Shown here piece after piece: positions 1-7,392 of a stretch of 8,820 nucleotides of DNA. Every line of letters starts with the position of its first letter. The stretch's first letter is position 1. Origin of the DNA: Spirochaetaceae bacterium. Lineage in GTDB: Bacteria > Spirochaetota > Spirochaetia > Sphaerochaetales > Sphaerochaetaceae. The stretch is taken from contig JAENWY010000086.1 in the NCBI GenBank assembly GCA_016649775.1, positions 1 to 8,820 on the forward strand, read 5' to 3'. The notes beneath the pieces are model-generated. The model was given only the letters and a program-made list of their open reading frames with translations, searched no databases and was not told the origin of the DNA. The position numbers were made by a program, and so were the translations under genes.

Positions 1-604
1 GCCTTTCTAACTCTTTAACTAAATAGAATAATTCAAATAGTTCATTACCATAATTTTTATTAGTTTTAAGAGATGAATTAGCTTCAAAAATTAATTCATT
101 AATTTCTTTTCTATAAGCATCAATAATATTATCTTTTTTTGCAATCTCTTTTGCTGCTATAGCATCTGTTTTTGCTAGAGCAACTGTTGCTTCTCTAAAC
201 ATAGCAGCATCAGCTGTTGCCATTTCAACAATTTTATTAACAATAACAATTTCAGCATCTTGAGCAATACCAAGTTTGAAAGCAACCTTAGCTAGGTGAG
301 TTGCATGATCTCCCATTCTTTCTAAAGAGGTAACCATTTTCAAACCAGCTATTACATGCCTCATGTAATGACCATAAGGAGCTTCACTTATTAATAATCT
401 TACTGCGTCATTTTCAATCATCTCTCTCATTTGATCTATAAAATAATCATCAGCGATAACTTTCTTTGCCATTTCAACATCATGATCTCTAAAAGCTACA
501 GTAGCTTTTAATAGAGCCTCTTCAACACGAGTTACCATTTGAAGAAGTAATTCATTAAAGAAATTTAACTTCTCATCGATTTGTACTGTATTATCTTTTC
601 CCAT
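1..604 (-). CDS. phoU: Phosphate signalling protein PhoU (3' end cut by window edge)
   Basis: Reading the minus strand from an ATG at 604-602 gives 201 residues with no stop before the window edge, beginning MGKDNTVQIDEKLNFF. PhoU is a cytoplasmic helical protein made of two three-helix repeats. It binds metal clusters and connects the PstSCAB transporter to the PhoR kinase, keeping the Pho response off when phosphate is plentiful. The first-repeat metal motif ExxxD is visible as LERMGDHATHLAK, with Glu95 and Asp99. The window ends just as the second-repeat motif begins (ELVKELER-like, Glu200-Arg201). Family members are about 215-235 residues long, so only some 20-30 residues are missing. A ribosome site, GGTGAGGA, lies shortly upstream of the ATG. 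It is the last gene of the pst operon, starting 23 bases after the pstB stop codon, which is its usual place. The identification is firm; the exact C-terminus cannot be seen. Confidence 0.95.
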   Translation of the reverse strand, partial: MGKDNTVQIDEKLNFFNELLLQMVTRVEEALLKATVAFRDHDVEMAKKVIADDYFIDQMREMIENDAVRLLISEAPYGHYMRHVIAGLKMVTSLERMGDHATHLAKVAFKLGIAQDAEIVIVNKIVEMATADAAMFREATVALAKTDAIAAKEIAKKDNIIDAYRKEINELIFEANSSLKTNKNYGNELFELFYLVKELER

Positions 605-627
605 TTTTTCTATCCTCACCTTATATT

Positions 628-1398
628 TTAACCAAATTTACCTGAAATATAATCTTCTGTTCTCTTATCTCTAGGTTTGAAGAATATATCTTTAGTATCA
701 CCTGTTTCAACTAAAAAACCACATCTACTTTGATCAATCATAAAGAAACTTGTTGTATCAGAGATACGGGAAGCTTGCTGCATATTATGAGTAACAATTA
801 CAATAGAATAATCTTTTTTTAAATCAATCATTAACTCTTCAATTCTTGATGTCGATATTGGGTCTAATGCAGAGGTCGGTTCATCCATTAATATAACTTG
901 AGGATTTGTTGCAAGAGTTCTTGCTAAACACAATCTCTGTTGTTGTCCTCCAGATAAGGCTAAGCCATTAGTGGTGAGTCTATCTTTAATTTCATCCCAT
1001 AGTGAAGCTTGTCTTAAAGCTCTTTCCACTATATCATTCATTTCGGCCTTCTTATATTTTTTAAATAATCTAGGACCGTAAGCTACATTATCATAAATAC
1101 TCATTGGAAATGGATTAGCCTTTTGGAATACCATTCCAATCTCTTGTCTTAAATTCATAATATCAACATCATTAAAAATATCTTTACCATTAAAATCAAC
1201 TGCACCTTCTATTTTAACACCATCTATTAAATCATTCATTCTATTTAATACTCTTAAAAATGTAGACTTACCACATCCAGATGGTCCAATAAAAGCCGTA
1301 ATTTTATTAGCCTCTATTTCCATATTTATATCATTTAATGCTTTATTTTCTCCATACCAGAGACTTAAGTTTTTTACATTAAATAGTTTATTTTCCAT
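628..1398 (-). CDS. pstB: Phosphate ABC transporter ATP-binding protein PstB
   Basis: This is the ATPase subunit that powers phosphate import by the PstSCAB complex on the cytoplasmic face of the inner membrane. All motifs of an intact ABC ATPase are present: Walker A GPSGCGKST (38-46), Q-loop Gln92, the signature LSGGQQQRL (148-156), Walker B VILMDEP (168-174) and the H-loop His204. Features specific to PstB include LNRMNDL after Walker A, the FQKANPFPMSIYDNVAYGPR segment (91-110) and the C-terminal RTEDYISGKFG. At 256 residues it has the normal family length. The start overlaps the end of pstA by 11 bases, pointing to translational coupling, and AAAGGA lies upstream of the ATG. Nothing looks damaged. 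Confidence 0.98.
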   Translation of the reverse strand: MENKLFNVKNLSLWYGENKALNDINMEIEANKITAFIGPSGCGKSTFLRVLNRMNDLIDGVKIEGAVDFNGKDIFNDVDIMNLRQEIGMVFQKANPFPMSIYDNVAYGPRLFKKYKKAEMNDIVERALRQASLWDEIKDRLTTNGLALSGGQQQRLCLARTLATNPQVILMDEPTSALDPISTSRIEELMIDLKKDYSIVIVTHNMQQASRISDTTSFFMIDQSRCGFLVETGDTKDIFFKPRDKRTEDYISGKFG

Positions 1399-2848
1399 TT
1401 TTCTTTCCTTTATTCATCAGTTTTTTAGCAGTTGTATTAATTATTAATTCAAGGATAATTAACACAAGAGCTGCTGAAAAAGCATGATCTATTGATTGTC
1501 CTTCTATAATTGTTAAATAAATGTGTTGTGCTAATACTCTAGAACTACTTGTAAGCTTTGATGCAATATCTGTTGAAGATCCAATTGTGAAAACTAGCGC
1601 AGCTGTTTCTCCTAAGGCTCTTCCTACCGCTAATATAATACCGGTGACAATACCATTCTTAGCAGCTGGTAATACAATTTTAAAGATTGTCTCAATCTTT
1701 GTAGCACCAAGACCTCTACTAGCTGAAATCATATTCTTATCTACACTATTAATTGATTCTTCACTGGTTCTAATAATTGTAGGCAAAATCATTAAAGATA
1801 GAGTTAAACTACCACTAATTAGTGAAAAGCTCCAACCAAATAATTGTACAAATACTAGCATACCAAACAACCCAAATATAATTGAAGGCACACCTGCTAA
1901 CAAATCTATTCCTGATCTAATTATTGTAGTTATCCTACCTTTCTTTGCATACTGAGATAGATATACTGCAGCACCTAATCCTATTGGGGTTGATATCAAT
2001 ATTACTAAAAATATCATAATTAAAGTGTTAACAATAATAGAGAATATTCCACCAAAGCTTCCAGATTCTTCGGAATTACTTAATAGATAATCTAAGCTTA
2101 TATTCCAACCACTTTCAATATTAACTACATCAAGTGTTTCTACATTTTTCATCATAGAATATTCTTTAGCCTTAACTATAGAAATTGATCCTGGATTATT
2201 TGCTAACTCTGATTCACTAGCATTAGCAATAAAATCAGGTTTTAAAGAAGGTCCATTTAAACTATTCCAATTATCAATTTTGTTATTTTTTAACTCTTCA
2301 ATTTGAGTTAGTGTAACCGCTCCAATCTTTTTATTATTTAATAATTGTGTAACTTCTTTATTAACAACTACAACATTATCATAGATTTTTATACTTCTAT
2401 AACCTGAGGGAGCACTTTCTGTAATAGGTAATACAATCATGCCACCTTTGTCTTCTTTATAATTAATAGCAGTAGAGTCTTTTATTATGAATTTATCTAA
2501 CTTATCTGTTGCAAGATATGAATAAAATTGATCACTAACTCTTGGATCTATATATAAATGGAATTTCTCATTTACTTTTGATATGGTACGGAGAGTTCTA
2601 ACTCTTCCCATTGCCATACTTTGTAATGTAAACCAATCCAAATAATCTAATTTAGCACTTTTGTTAGCATAGACATTAAACTCATTATTGATACTTGCAA
2701 TAGGTATTACTTTTATTTCTTTTCGATTTGAATATCTTAATCCTCTGAATAGTAAATAACCTAATATAACTATTAAGATTGCAATAGAAACGGCTGAAAA
2801 TATTCTAATTGATATTAATGCTATTTGATTTGATCGTTTCCTATCCAT
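1388..2848 (-). CDS. pstA: Phosphate ABC transporter permease PstA with large extracytoplasmic insert
   Basis: This is one of the two channel-forming subunits of the phosphate importer in the inner membrane. The C-terminal part (about 265-486) is an ordinary PstA permease, with several hydrophobic segments. Its EAA-type loop, which contacts PstB, spans about 363-416 and includes SRGLGATKIETIF and GRALGETAALVF. The first membrane segment is at about 11-36. Typical PstA proteins are about 280-300 residues; this one is 486. The extra length lies between the first and second membrane segments (about 40-262) and should face the periplasm. Residues 150-228 resemble the middle of PstS: GYRSIKIYDNVVVVNKEV (149-166), LTQIEELKNNKIDNWNSLNG (180-199), then NNPGSISIV. 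The PstS-type phosphate-contact motif R-x-x-x-SGT is absent. The insert may therefore be a degenerate binding domain; this is inference. The gene overlaps pstC by 8 bases and pstB by 11. AAGGAAC is the ribosome site. Confidence 0.93.
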   Translation of the reverse strand: MDRKRSNQIALISIRIFSAVSIAILIVILGYLLFRGLRYSNRKEIKVIPIASINNEFNVYANKSAKLDYLDWFTLQSMAMGRVRTLRTISKVNEKFHLYIDPRVSDQFYSYLATDKLDKFIIKDSTAINYKEDKGGMIVLPITESAPSGYRSIKIYDNVVVVNKEVTQLLNNKKIGAVTLTQIEELKNNKIDNWNSLNGPSLKPDFIANASESELANNPGSISIVKAKEYSMMKNVETLDVVNIESGWNISLDYLLSNSEESGSFGGIFSIIVNTLIMIFLVILISTPIGLGAAVYLSQYAKKGRITTIIRSGIDLLAGVPSIIFGLFGMLVFVQLFGWSFSLISGSLTLSLMILPTIIRTSEESINSVDKNMISASRGLGATKIETIFKIVLPAAKNGIVTGIILAVGRALGETAALVFTIGSSTDIASKLTSSSRVLAQHIYLTIIEGQSIDHAFSAALVLIILELIINTTAKKLMNKGKKNGK

Positions 2849-3725
2849 CTAGACGTTCCTTTCTCATTATTGCTACTACAATTAAATTTAGTAATAAAAT
2901 GAAGATAAATAATAACATGGCTGTTGCAAATAAGGCACTCATGTGAACCCCTTCTGCATAACTCATATCAGTAATAATATTCATAGTTAAAGTTCTACCC
3001 ATATCTATTGGGTTAGTACTGAATATTGGAGCATTACCACCAACTAGGACTACAGCTGTTGTTTCACCAATGGCACGACCTAAGGCTAGGATAATAGAAG
3101 ATACAATTCCACTTAATGCTGAGGGAACAGTGACTCTATAGATTGTTTGCCAGGTTGTAGCACCCATTGCGATTGAAGCTGCTTTTAATTCATCCGGTAC
3201 TGCTTTTATTGAAACTTCAGAAAAATTTATTATTGTTGGAAGAATCATTATAGCTAGTATTATTGATGCAGACAGTAGTGAATATCCATTACCACCTATA
3301 AAATTCCTTACAAAAGGAACCACAACTGCTATGCCAAATAGACCATATATAATAGAGGGAATACCTGCTAATAACTCAATTCCAGATCTTAATATTTTCG
3401 CAAATCTACCTTTTGCAAATTCACTTAAATATATTGCACTAGAAAGAGCAATAGGCAGAGCAAAAATCATAGATAATAAAGTTACCTCAATACTGGCAAC
3501 TACAAAAGAAGCTACGCCATAATGAGGTATATCAGCAGAAGGGCTCCAATCTGTTGAAAATAAAAATTCCTTAATTGGAACTGTTTTAAAAGTTGGCAAT
3601 CCTTGTTGAACAATAAAGATTGTTATTAGTATTACTGTAAAGACTGAAATAGCACCACATAGTAGCAGAAAAACTCTGCTACTACTTTCCAATCTTTTTC
3701 TAATTTTGATTGATTTATTTCTCAT
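2841..3725 (-). CDS. pstC: Phosphate ABC transporter permease PstC
   Basis: This is the second channel subunit of the phosphate importer, pairing with PstA in the inner membrane. At 294 residues it has the usual family size. The first membrane segment is at about 17-40. The PstC hallmark FLFSTDWSP (54-62) sits in the first periplasmic loop. Further hydrophobic segments follow at about 74-100, 115-140, 148-168, 205-230 and 263-287. The EAA-type loop that docks on PstB is at about 169-222, including AASIAMGATTWQTIYRVTVP and LGRAIGETTAV. The start lies 8 bases after the pstS stop codon, and the ribosome site AAGGA overlaps that stop, so the two are probably translated in series. The end overlaps pstA by 8 bases. 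Unlike PstA here, it carries no extra domain. Confidence 0.96.
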   Translation of the reverse strand: MRNKSIKIRKRLESSSRVFLLLCGAISVFTVILITIFIVQQGLPTFKTVPIKEFLFSTDWSPSADIPHYGVASFVVASIEVTLLSMIFALPIALSSAIYLSEFAKGRFAKILRSGIELLAGIPSIIYGLFGIAVVVPFVRNFIGGNGYSLLSASIILAIMILPTIINFSEVSIKAVPDELKAASIAMGATTWQTIYRVTVPSALSGIVSSIILALGRAIGETTAVVLVGGNAPIFSTNPIDMGRTLTMNIITDMSYAEGVHMSALFATAMLLFIFILLLNLIVVAIMRKERLDG

Positions 3726-3733
3726 GGTATCCT

Positions 3734-4594
3734 TTAGTTAACTGGGATAAATTGTTTTTCTGCTACCATATCTTGACCAGCAGTACTTAGTAAGTAATCA
3801 ATAAAGGCTTTTTCAATAGTACCTTCTTTAGGAGCATTCATTGTTACTACATATAGTGCTCTTGAGATTGGGTATTTTTTGTCTAATACGTTGTTGATAG
3901 TTGGAAGTTCATTATCAATTGAAAGTTCTTTACCACTCTTATCTGTTACTATTGATGCAAAGCCCATTCCGATATATCCAATAGCACCTGGAGTTGAGGC
4001 AATCTTTGTTGCAACTTCACCATTTTCTTTTGCTACAATAGCTTTTTTAGCTTGAGTTGCATCTTTACCTAATGTATCTTGAATTACAATCTCAGTGAAA
4101 GAACCATAAGTTCCTGATGTTTCATCTCTTACAACTAATTCAATTGGCATGTCATCACCACCAACTTCTTTCCAGTTAGTAATGTTACCAGCAAATATAT
4201 TTGCAAGTTGTTTCATACTTAGATTTGATATACTAACTGATTTATTAACAGCTACTGTTATTCCATCTAAAGCAATTTTAGTTTTATAAGCACCACTTGT
4301 AACTTCATCATTCTTTAATTCTCTTGAAGAACCAGCTAGTGAAAATGTTCCAGATAATAGGTTTTTAATACCAACAGAAGAACCTGTTGTTTCATAAGTA
4401 ACTTTTACACCTGCATTCTGAATTTCAAATCCAGCTATAGCTGCATTTGCTATTGGAGCAACAGTTGAAGAACCTCCAAATGTATAATTTGTCATTTCAA
4501 CGTTGTTAGGAGTTGAAGTTTCTTTAGAACCACCAGCAAATACAAAAGTAGTTGCCATTGTAAGCACAGTTAAAATAGTAAATAATTTTTTCAT
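3734..4594 (-). CDS. pstS: Phosphate-binding periplasmic protein PstS
   Basis: This is the high-affinity phosphate receptor of the Pst importer. A signal peptide (basic MKK, hydrophobic 4-19) ends in VFA, with likely cleavage before GGSKE at 21. There is no lipobox cysteine, so the mature protein should be soluble in the periplasm rather than a lipoprotein. The fold is the PBP-like type II family. Visible ligand-loop motifs are GGSSTVAP (40-47), TTGSSVGI (69-76), AGSSREL (87-93), ALDGITVAVN (108-117), FAGNITNWKEVGG (134-146), RDETSGT (156-162, matching the Arg-x-x-x-Ser-Gly-Thr phosphate contacts of E. coli PstS) and TPGAIGYIGMGF (201-212). At 286 residues it is a normal size for the family. 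AAAGGA precedes the ATG. The 248-base gap upstream holds a PHO box, so this is probably the first gene of a phosphate-regulated transcript running to phoU. Confidence 0.97.
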   Translation of the reverse strand: MKKLFTILTVLTMATTFVFAGGSKETSTPNNVEMTNYTFGGSSTVAPIANAAIAGFEIQNAGVKVTYETTGSSVGIKNLLSGTFSLAGSSRELKNDEVTSGAYKTKIALDGITVAVNKSVSISNLSMKQLANIFAGNITNWKEVGGDDMPIELVVRDETSGTYGSFTEIVIQDTLGKDATQAKKAIVAKENGEVATKIASTPGAIGYIGMGFASIVTDKSGKELSIDNELPTINNVLDKKYPISRALYVVTMNAPKEGTIEKAFIDYLLSTAGQDMVAEKQFIPVN

Positions 4595-4622
4595 TTAATT
4601 TTTCCTTTGAATTATTTTTATA

Positions 4623-4628
4623 ATCATA
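4623..4628 (-). promoter_or_regulatory. Candidate -10 element for the pstS operon
   Basis: The minus strand reads TATGAT here, one mismatch from TATAAT. It lies 36 bases downstream of the perfect PHO box and about 30 bases before the pstS ATG, which suits a short leader carrying the AAAGGA ribosome site. No good -35 hexamer is visible, as expected for a promoter needing a PhoB-type activator. The area is very AT-rich, so neighbouring hexamers such as TATAAA are possible alternatives. Confidence 0.4.
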
Positions 4629-4664
4629 AGTTAGTCCTAATTAATGAGAGAATTATTAGTAAAA

Positions 4665-4681
4665 TGTTAAGAAAGTGTTAA
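4665..4681 (-). promoter_or_regulatory. PHO box upstream of pstS (PhoB/PhoP binding site)
   Basis: The minus strand reads TTAACA-CTTTC-TTAACA: two identical hexamers repeated head to tail at an 11-base period. This matches the known arrangement of PhoP boxes in Bacillus subtilis (TT[ACT]A[CT]A repeated with about five bases between) and the one-turn direct-repeat layout of E. coli Pho boxes. A third, weaker repeat in phase, CTAATA, follows at 4654-4659. The box is on the coding strand of pstS, about 70 bases before its start codon. The response regulator encoded upstream is the expected binder. Direct binding is inferred. Confidence 0.75.
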
Positions 4682-4805
4682 TTGATAGAATTTTACATTT
4701 ATTTTTACAATAATTCGTCAAATTTAGAAAAAAACTTTTTTAAGTAACCTTTCAATTGGTAATAATAAAGTATACTCCTAATTGAATATTAAAGTTCACA
4801 ATAAA

Positions 4806-4837
4806 GCTAACATTATTAGTTTATATTGTTGTTAAGC
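4806..4837 (-). terminator. Possible weak hairpin after phoR
   Basis: Just after the phoR stop codon the minus strand can pair GCTTAACA with TGTTAGC (about seven pairs with one bulge) across a loop of about 17 bases, followed by TTTATT. The stem is AT-rich and the T tract is broken, so it would be a poor intrinsic terminator at best. A second weak candidate, ACTT-AAAA-AAGT followed by a run of T (4728-4745), lies further down the gap. Apart from these, the PHO box and the -10, I see nothing else in the 248-base gap 4595-4842. Confidence 0.25.
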
Positions 4838-4842
4838 AGTTA

Positions 4843-6651
4843 TTAGAATTGTGGATAAAGAGCTTTGCTCTTATCTTTTAAAATACTAATATCAAGTCTT
4901 TCCTTGGGTATTGAAAGAGTAAAAGTTGACCCAACTCCATCTTTGCTTTCACAACTAACACTACCACTATGGAGGCTCATTATGTGATTTACAATTGATA
5001 GTCCTAATCCTGTTCCTCCACTACTTTTAGATCTAGCTTTATCAACTCGATAGAATCTCTCAAATATTCTATCTTGATCTTTTTTAGGGATTCCTACACC
5101 ATTATCTTTAACACTTATCAAATAGTTTTTATCAGTTTCTTTTGTGTTAATTATGATTGTTTTATTATTATCACTATAAGAAATTGCATTGGTTAATAAA
5201 TTTATTATGGCAACTCTTAATAAAGGTTTAGAACAATAAATATTTAAATCAGATTGAACTTCATATTCAATAGTTATATTTTTATCTTTCTTCTTATATT
5301 CAACACTTTCAAGAGCCTCCTCTATAATTGGATTTACCGATTCAACCTTCATTTCAATTTGAATATTATCTTTCTCGAGAGAAGCTAAAGTTAATAAATC
5401 ATCAATAACATCTTTCATTTGGAGAGAGTTCTTTTCTATAATTTTAGCATATTTCTTTGTCTTCACATCATCTAACGTTTCATGAACTAATATATCTGCA
5501 AATCCGGTTATGGAAGTTAACGGTGTCTTTAATTCATGAGATACATTTGAAACAAAATCTTTTCTAACATTTTCAAGATGTTTCAATTCACTTACATCAT
5601 TGAATGTTAACACTGAGCCAGTACAATTACCTTTGTCGGTAATAGGAGCAATAATTACTTGATAGGTCCTATCCTCTCCAGCTCCAACAATCTTAGCACT
5701 ATCACCACTTAGATTTTCAAATCTTGAAAATATATAGGAAGCAGCAACATCATCTCTCATTGCATTTGATACTACTGTATCAAATTTAATATCAGAGAAA
5801 AGACCTATTAAAGTAACAGGTTCTGTTACATCTAAACCAAAGTAGTTAATAGCTGATCTGTTACAAAGAGTAATTCTTTTATTTTGATCTGTTACAAGTA
5901 CCCCTTCAACCATTGAAGATAGTATTGAAGAATATGTGTTTCTATCATCAGTTAATTTATTAATCTGATCTTCAATATCAGTAGCCATTTGATTCATTAC
6001 AGACGATAATCTAGCAAATTCATAAGGACCTTCAATTGCTGTTTTAACCTTGAATTCCCCATGTCTATATTGATGAGCAGCTTCTGCTAATTCTTTAACT
6101 GGTTTATTAATAAGTTCAATTAATATTATAACTATGATTGAAATAAAAATTGCGAGGACTAAAGAAAAAGGAATTAACTGTCTAATAAATCTAGAATCCC
6201 AAATATTTAGAGATTCAATATTAGTAGATGTTCTGACATATAATTTAACATCAGGAAAATATGTTGCACTATAGAGTGTATTATATTTTGTGGTCTCAGA
6301 TCTCCTAGTTGAAAATGAATCAGAATTTGTTCTAGCTCCAATTATTTCATCTCTATAAAAATGATTTTCCATATCTGCAACATTACTCATAGAATCGAAT
6401 ACAGGAACCCCTTTATCATCAATAATGGTTATTCTAATATCGTGGGCACTTGCATAATCATCTAATTTAGCATCAGAGGTGTTTAATAGTGTTGATTTAA
6501 TGTAGTGCGATTCAGAAGCTAATAAGCTTTTTTCAGTTTCAAGCAATGTTGAACTAAATGTTGATCTAGCAAGTGTAACACTTGAAAATAATACGAATAT
6601 AACCGTTATAAGCATAACCAGAATTAACTGGTTTTTAAACTTCATTTTCAA
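4843..6651 (-). CDS. phoR: Phosphate regulon sensor histidine kinase PhoR
   Basis: This inner-membrane kinase controls PhoB phosphorylation. It has a membrane segment at about 8-28, an extracytoplasmic sensor of about 130 residues (29-158), a second membrane segment (159-179) and HAMP (about 180-232). A PAS domain follows at about 237-355. The dimerisation/phosphoacceptor helix FVSNVSHELKTPLTS has His372. The ATP domain has an N box (INLLTNAISYS, 483-493), G1 DNGVGIP (516-522), F box FERFYRVD and G2 GGTGLGL (545-551). At 602 residues it is complete and resembles the Bacillus-type PhoR with an external sensor, unlike E. coli PhoR, which has almost none. The start is uncertain. A TTG at 6651-6649 has AGGA seven bases upstream, while the first ATG (6645-6643, two codons later) sits 13 bases from it. 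I prefer TTG. The gene overlaps the end of phoB by 17 bases. Its position before pstS and the PAS plus H-box arrangement support the phosphate role. Confidence 0.93.
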   Translation of the reverse strand: MKMKFKNQLILVMLITVIFVLFSSVTLARSTFSSTLLETEKSLLASESHYIKSTLLNTSDAKLDDYASAHDIRITIIDDKGVPVFDSMSNVADMENHFYRDEIIGARTNSDSFSTRRSETTKYNTLYSATYFPDVKLYVRTSTNIESLNIWDSRFIRQLIPFSLVLAIFISIIVIILIELINKPVKELAEAAHQYRHGEFKVKTAIEGPYEFARLSSVMNQMATDIEDQINKLTDDRNTYSSILSSMVEGVLVTDQNKRITLCNRSAINYFGLDVTEPVTLIGLFSDIKFDTVVSNAMRDDVAASYIFSRFENLSGDSAKIVGAGEDRTYQVIIAPITDKGNCTGSVLTFNDVSELKHLENVRKDFVSNVSHELKTPLTSITGFADILVHETLDDVKTKKYAKIIEKNSLQMKDVIDDLLTLASLEKDNIQIEMKVESVNPIIEEALESVEYKKKDKNITIEYEVQSDLNIYCSKPLLRVAIINLLTNAISYSDNNKTIIINTKETDKNYLISVKDNGVGIPKKDQDRIFERFYRVDKARSKSSGGTGLGLSIVNHIMSLHSGSVSCESKDGVGSTFTLSIPKERLDISILKDKSKALYPQF

Positions 6652-7342
6652 CTTTGTATCCTATTCCCCATACTGTTTTAATAGTATTTTTTCCAAATTC
6701 CCCTAGTTTTTTTCTAAGAGATACAACCTGTACATCTATAGATCTTTGAGTCACAGGATAATCACTACCCTTTGAATCATTTATTAATTGATTTCTTGTG
6801 AATACTCTTCCTGGTTCAGACGCCATTAAAAATAATAATTCAAATTCAGTTGCTGTTAATTCTATTTGGTTAGAATCAAGAGTGCAAGTATATTTGTTCC
6901 TATTTAACATAAGAAGTGAGAGTTCAATGATTTGTGTATCAACCTCTTTTTTTTCTATAGAATTTTCTTCTTTTCTTCGAATTAAAGCTTTAACCTTTGC
7001 AGATAAAACTTTAAGACTAAAAGGTTTAGTTACATAATCATCAGCGCCTAAATCTAAGCCTTTAACAACATCATCTTCACTACTCTTAGCAGAGACAATA
7101 ATAATTGGTAAATGATTTTCTTCTTCTTTAGCTCTTATTAATTTAACAACATCGAAACCACTCATGCGAGGCATCATGATATCTAGAATAACTAAAGTAG
7201 GTTTTTCTTTATTTATCTTAACAACAGCTTCCATACCATCATTAGCACTTATTACTTCAAAACCGTCATTTTCCAATTGAAAAGTCATTAATTCAACAAT
7301 ATCTTCTTCATCATCAACAACTAATATTTTATTATTATTCAT
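6635..7342 (-). CDS. phoB: Phosphate regulon response regulator PhoB (OmpR family)
   Basis: This is the DNA-binding partner of PhoR, acting as a transcription factor on PHO boxes. The receiver domain spans about 4-120, with acidic pocket Asp10-Asp11, phosphoacceptor Asp54 (LVILDIMMPRMSG), switch Ser84 and Lys106 (DDYVTKPF). After a linker of about 15 charged residues comes a winged-helix domain of the OmpR/PhoB type (about 138-232). It has the LTATEFELL turn (162-170), recognition helix VTQRSIDVQVVSLRKKL (197-213) and wing IKTVWGIGYK (221-230). At 235 residues it is the usual length. It is the first gene of the minus-strand locus and overlaps phoR by 17 bases. Its ribosome site is weak (TGAGA, about 10 bases before the ATG). 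OmpR-family regulators look alike, and the naming rests on its place next to phoR and pst. Confidence 0.94.
   Translation of the reverse strand: MNNNKILVVDDEEDIVELMTFQLENDGFEVISANDGMEAVVKINKEKPTLVILDIMMPRMSGFDVVKLIRAKEEENHLPIIIVSAKSSEDDVVKGLDLGADDYVTKPFSLKVLSAKVKALIRRKEENSIEKKEVDTQIIELSLLMLNRNKYTCTLDSNQIELTATEFELLFLMASEPGRVFTRNQLINDSKGSDYPVTQRSIDVQVVSLRKKLGEFGKNTIKTVWGIGYKVENEV
6659..6662 (-). promoter_or_regulatory. Ribosome binding site that decides the phoR start
   Basis: AGGA on the minus strand, inside the last codons of phoB, is seven bases from the TTG at 6651 and thirteen from the ATG at 6645. Normal spacing favours the TTG start. No better purine tract lies closer to the ATG. Confidence 0.5.
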
Positions 7343-7367
7343 ATATTTATATTCTCATGAAGATTAC

Positions 7368-7373
7368 ATCTTA
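7368..7373 (-). promoter_or_regulatory. Candidate -10 element for phoBR
   Basis: The minus strand reads TAAGAT here, one mismatch from TATAAT, about 25 bases before the phoB ATG. The PHO box at 7393-7409 covers the place where a -35 hexamer would sit, which fits autoregulation of phoBR by PhoB. The repeats of that box point the other way, so the assignment is tentative. Confidence 0.35.
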
Positions 7374-7392
7374 GCAAGTCAGAAGTAATCAA

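Noticed and set aside
1521..1955. Plus-strand open frame of 144 codons within pstA
   Set aside because: It lies antisense to the conserved permease part of pstA, and its product has no recognisable family features. It is a shadow of the real gene.
3331..3522. Plus-strand open frame of 63 codons within pstC
   Set aside because: Antisense to conserved PstC sequence, with no family resemblance.
4690..4721. Second promoter for pstS with -35 TTGACG (4716-4721)
   Set aside because: The -35 is good, but no convincing -10 lies at 16-18 bases; the best hexamer, TAAAAT, is 20 bases away.
4830..4846. Possible PHO box CTAATA-N5-TTAACA at the phoR stop codon (minus strand)
   Set aside because: Only one half-site is exact, the other spans the stop codon, and it is about 240 bases from pstS. 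Chance occurrence is likely in such AT-rich DNA.
6798..7037. Plus-strand open frame of 79 codons within phoB
   Set aside because: Antisense to conserved PhoB domains; a shadow.
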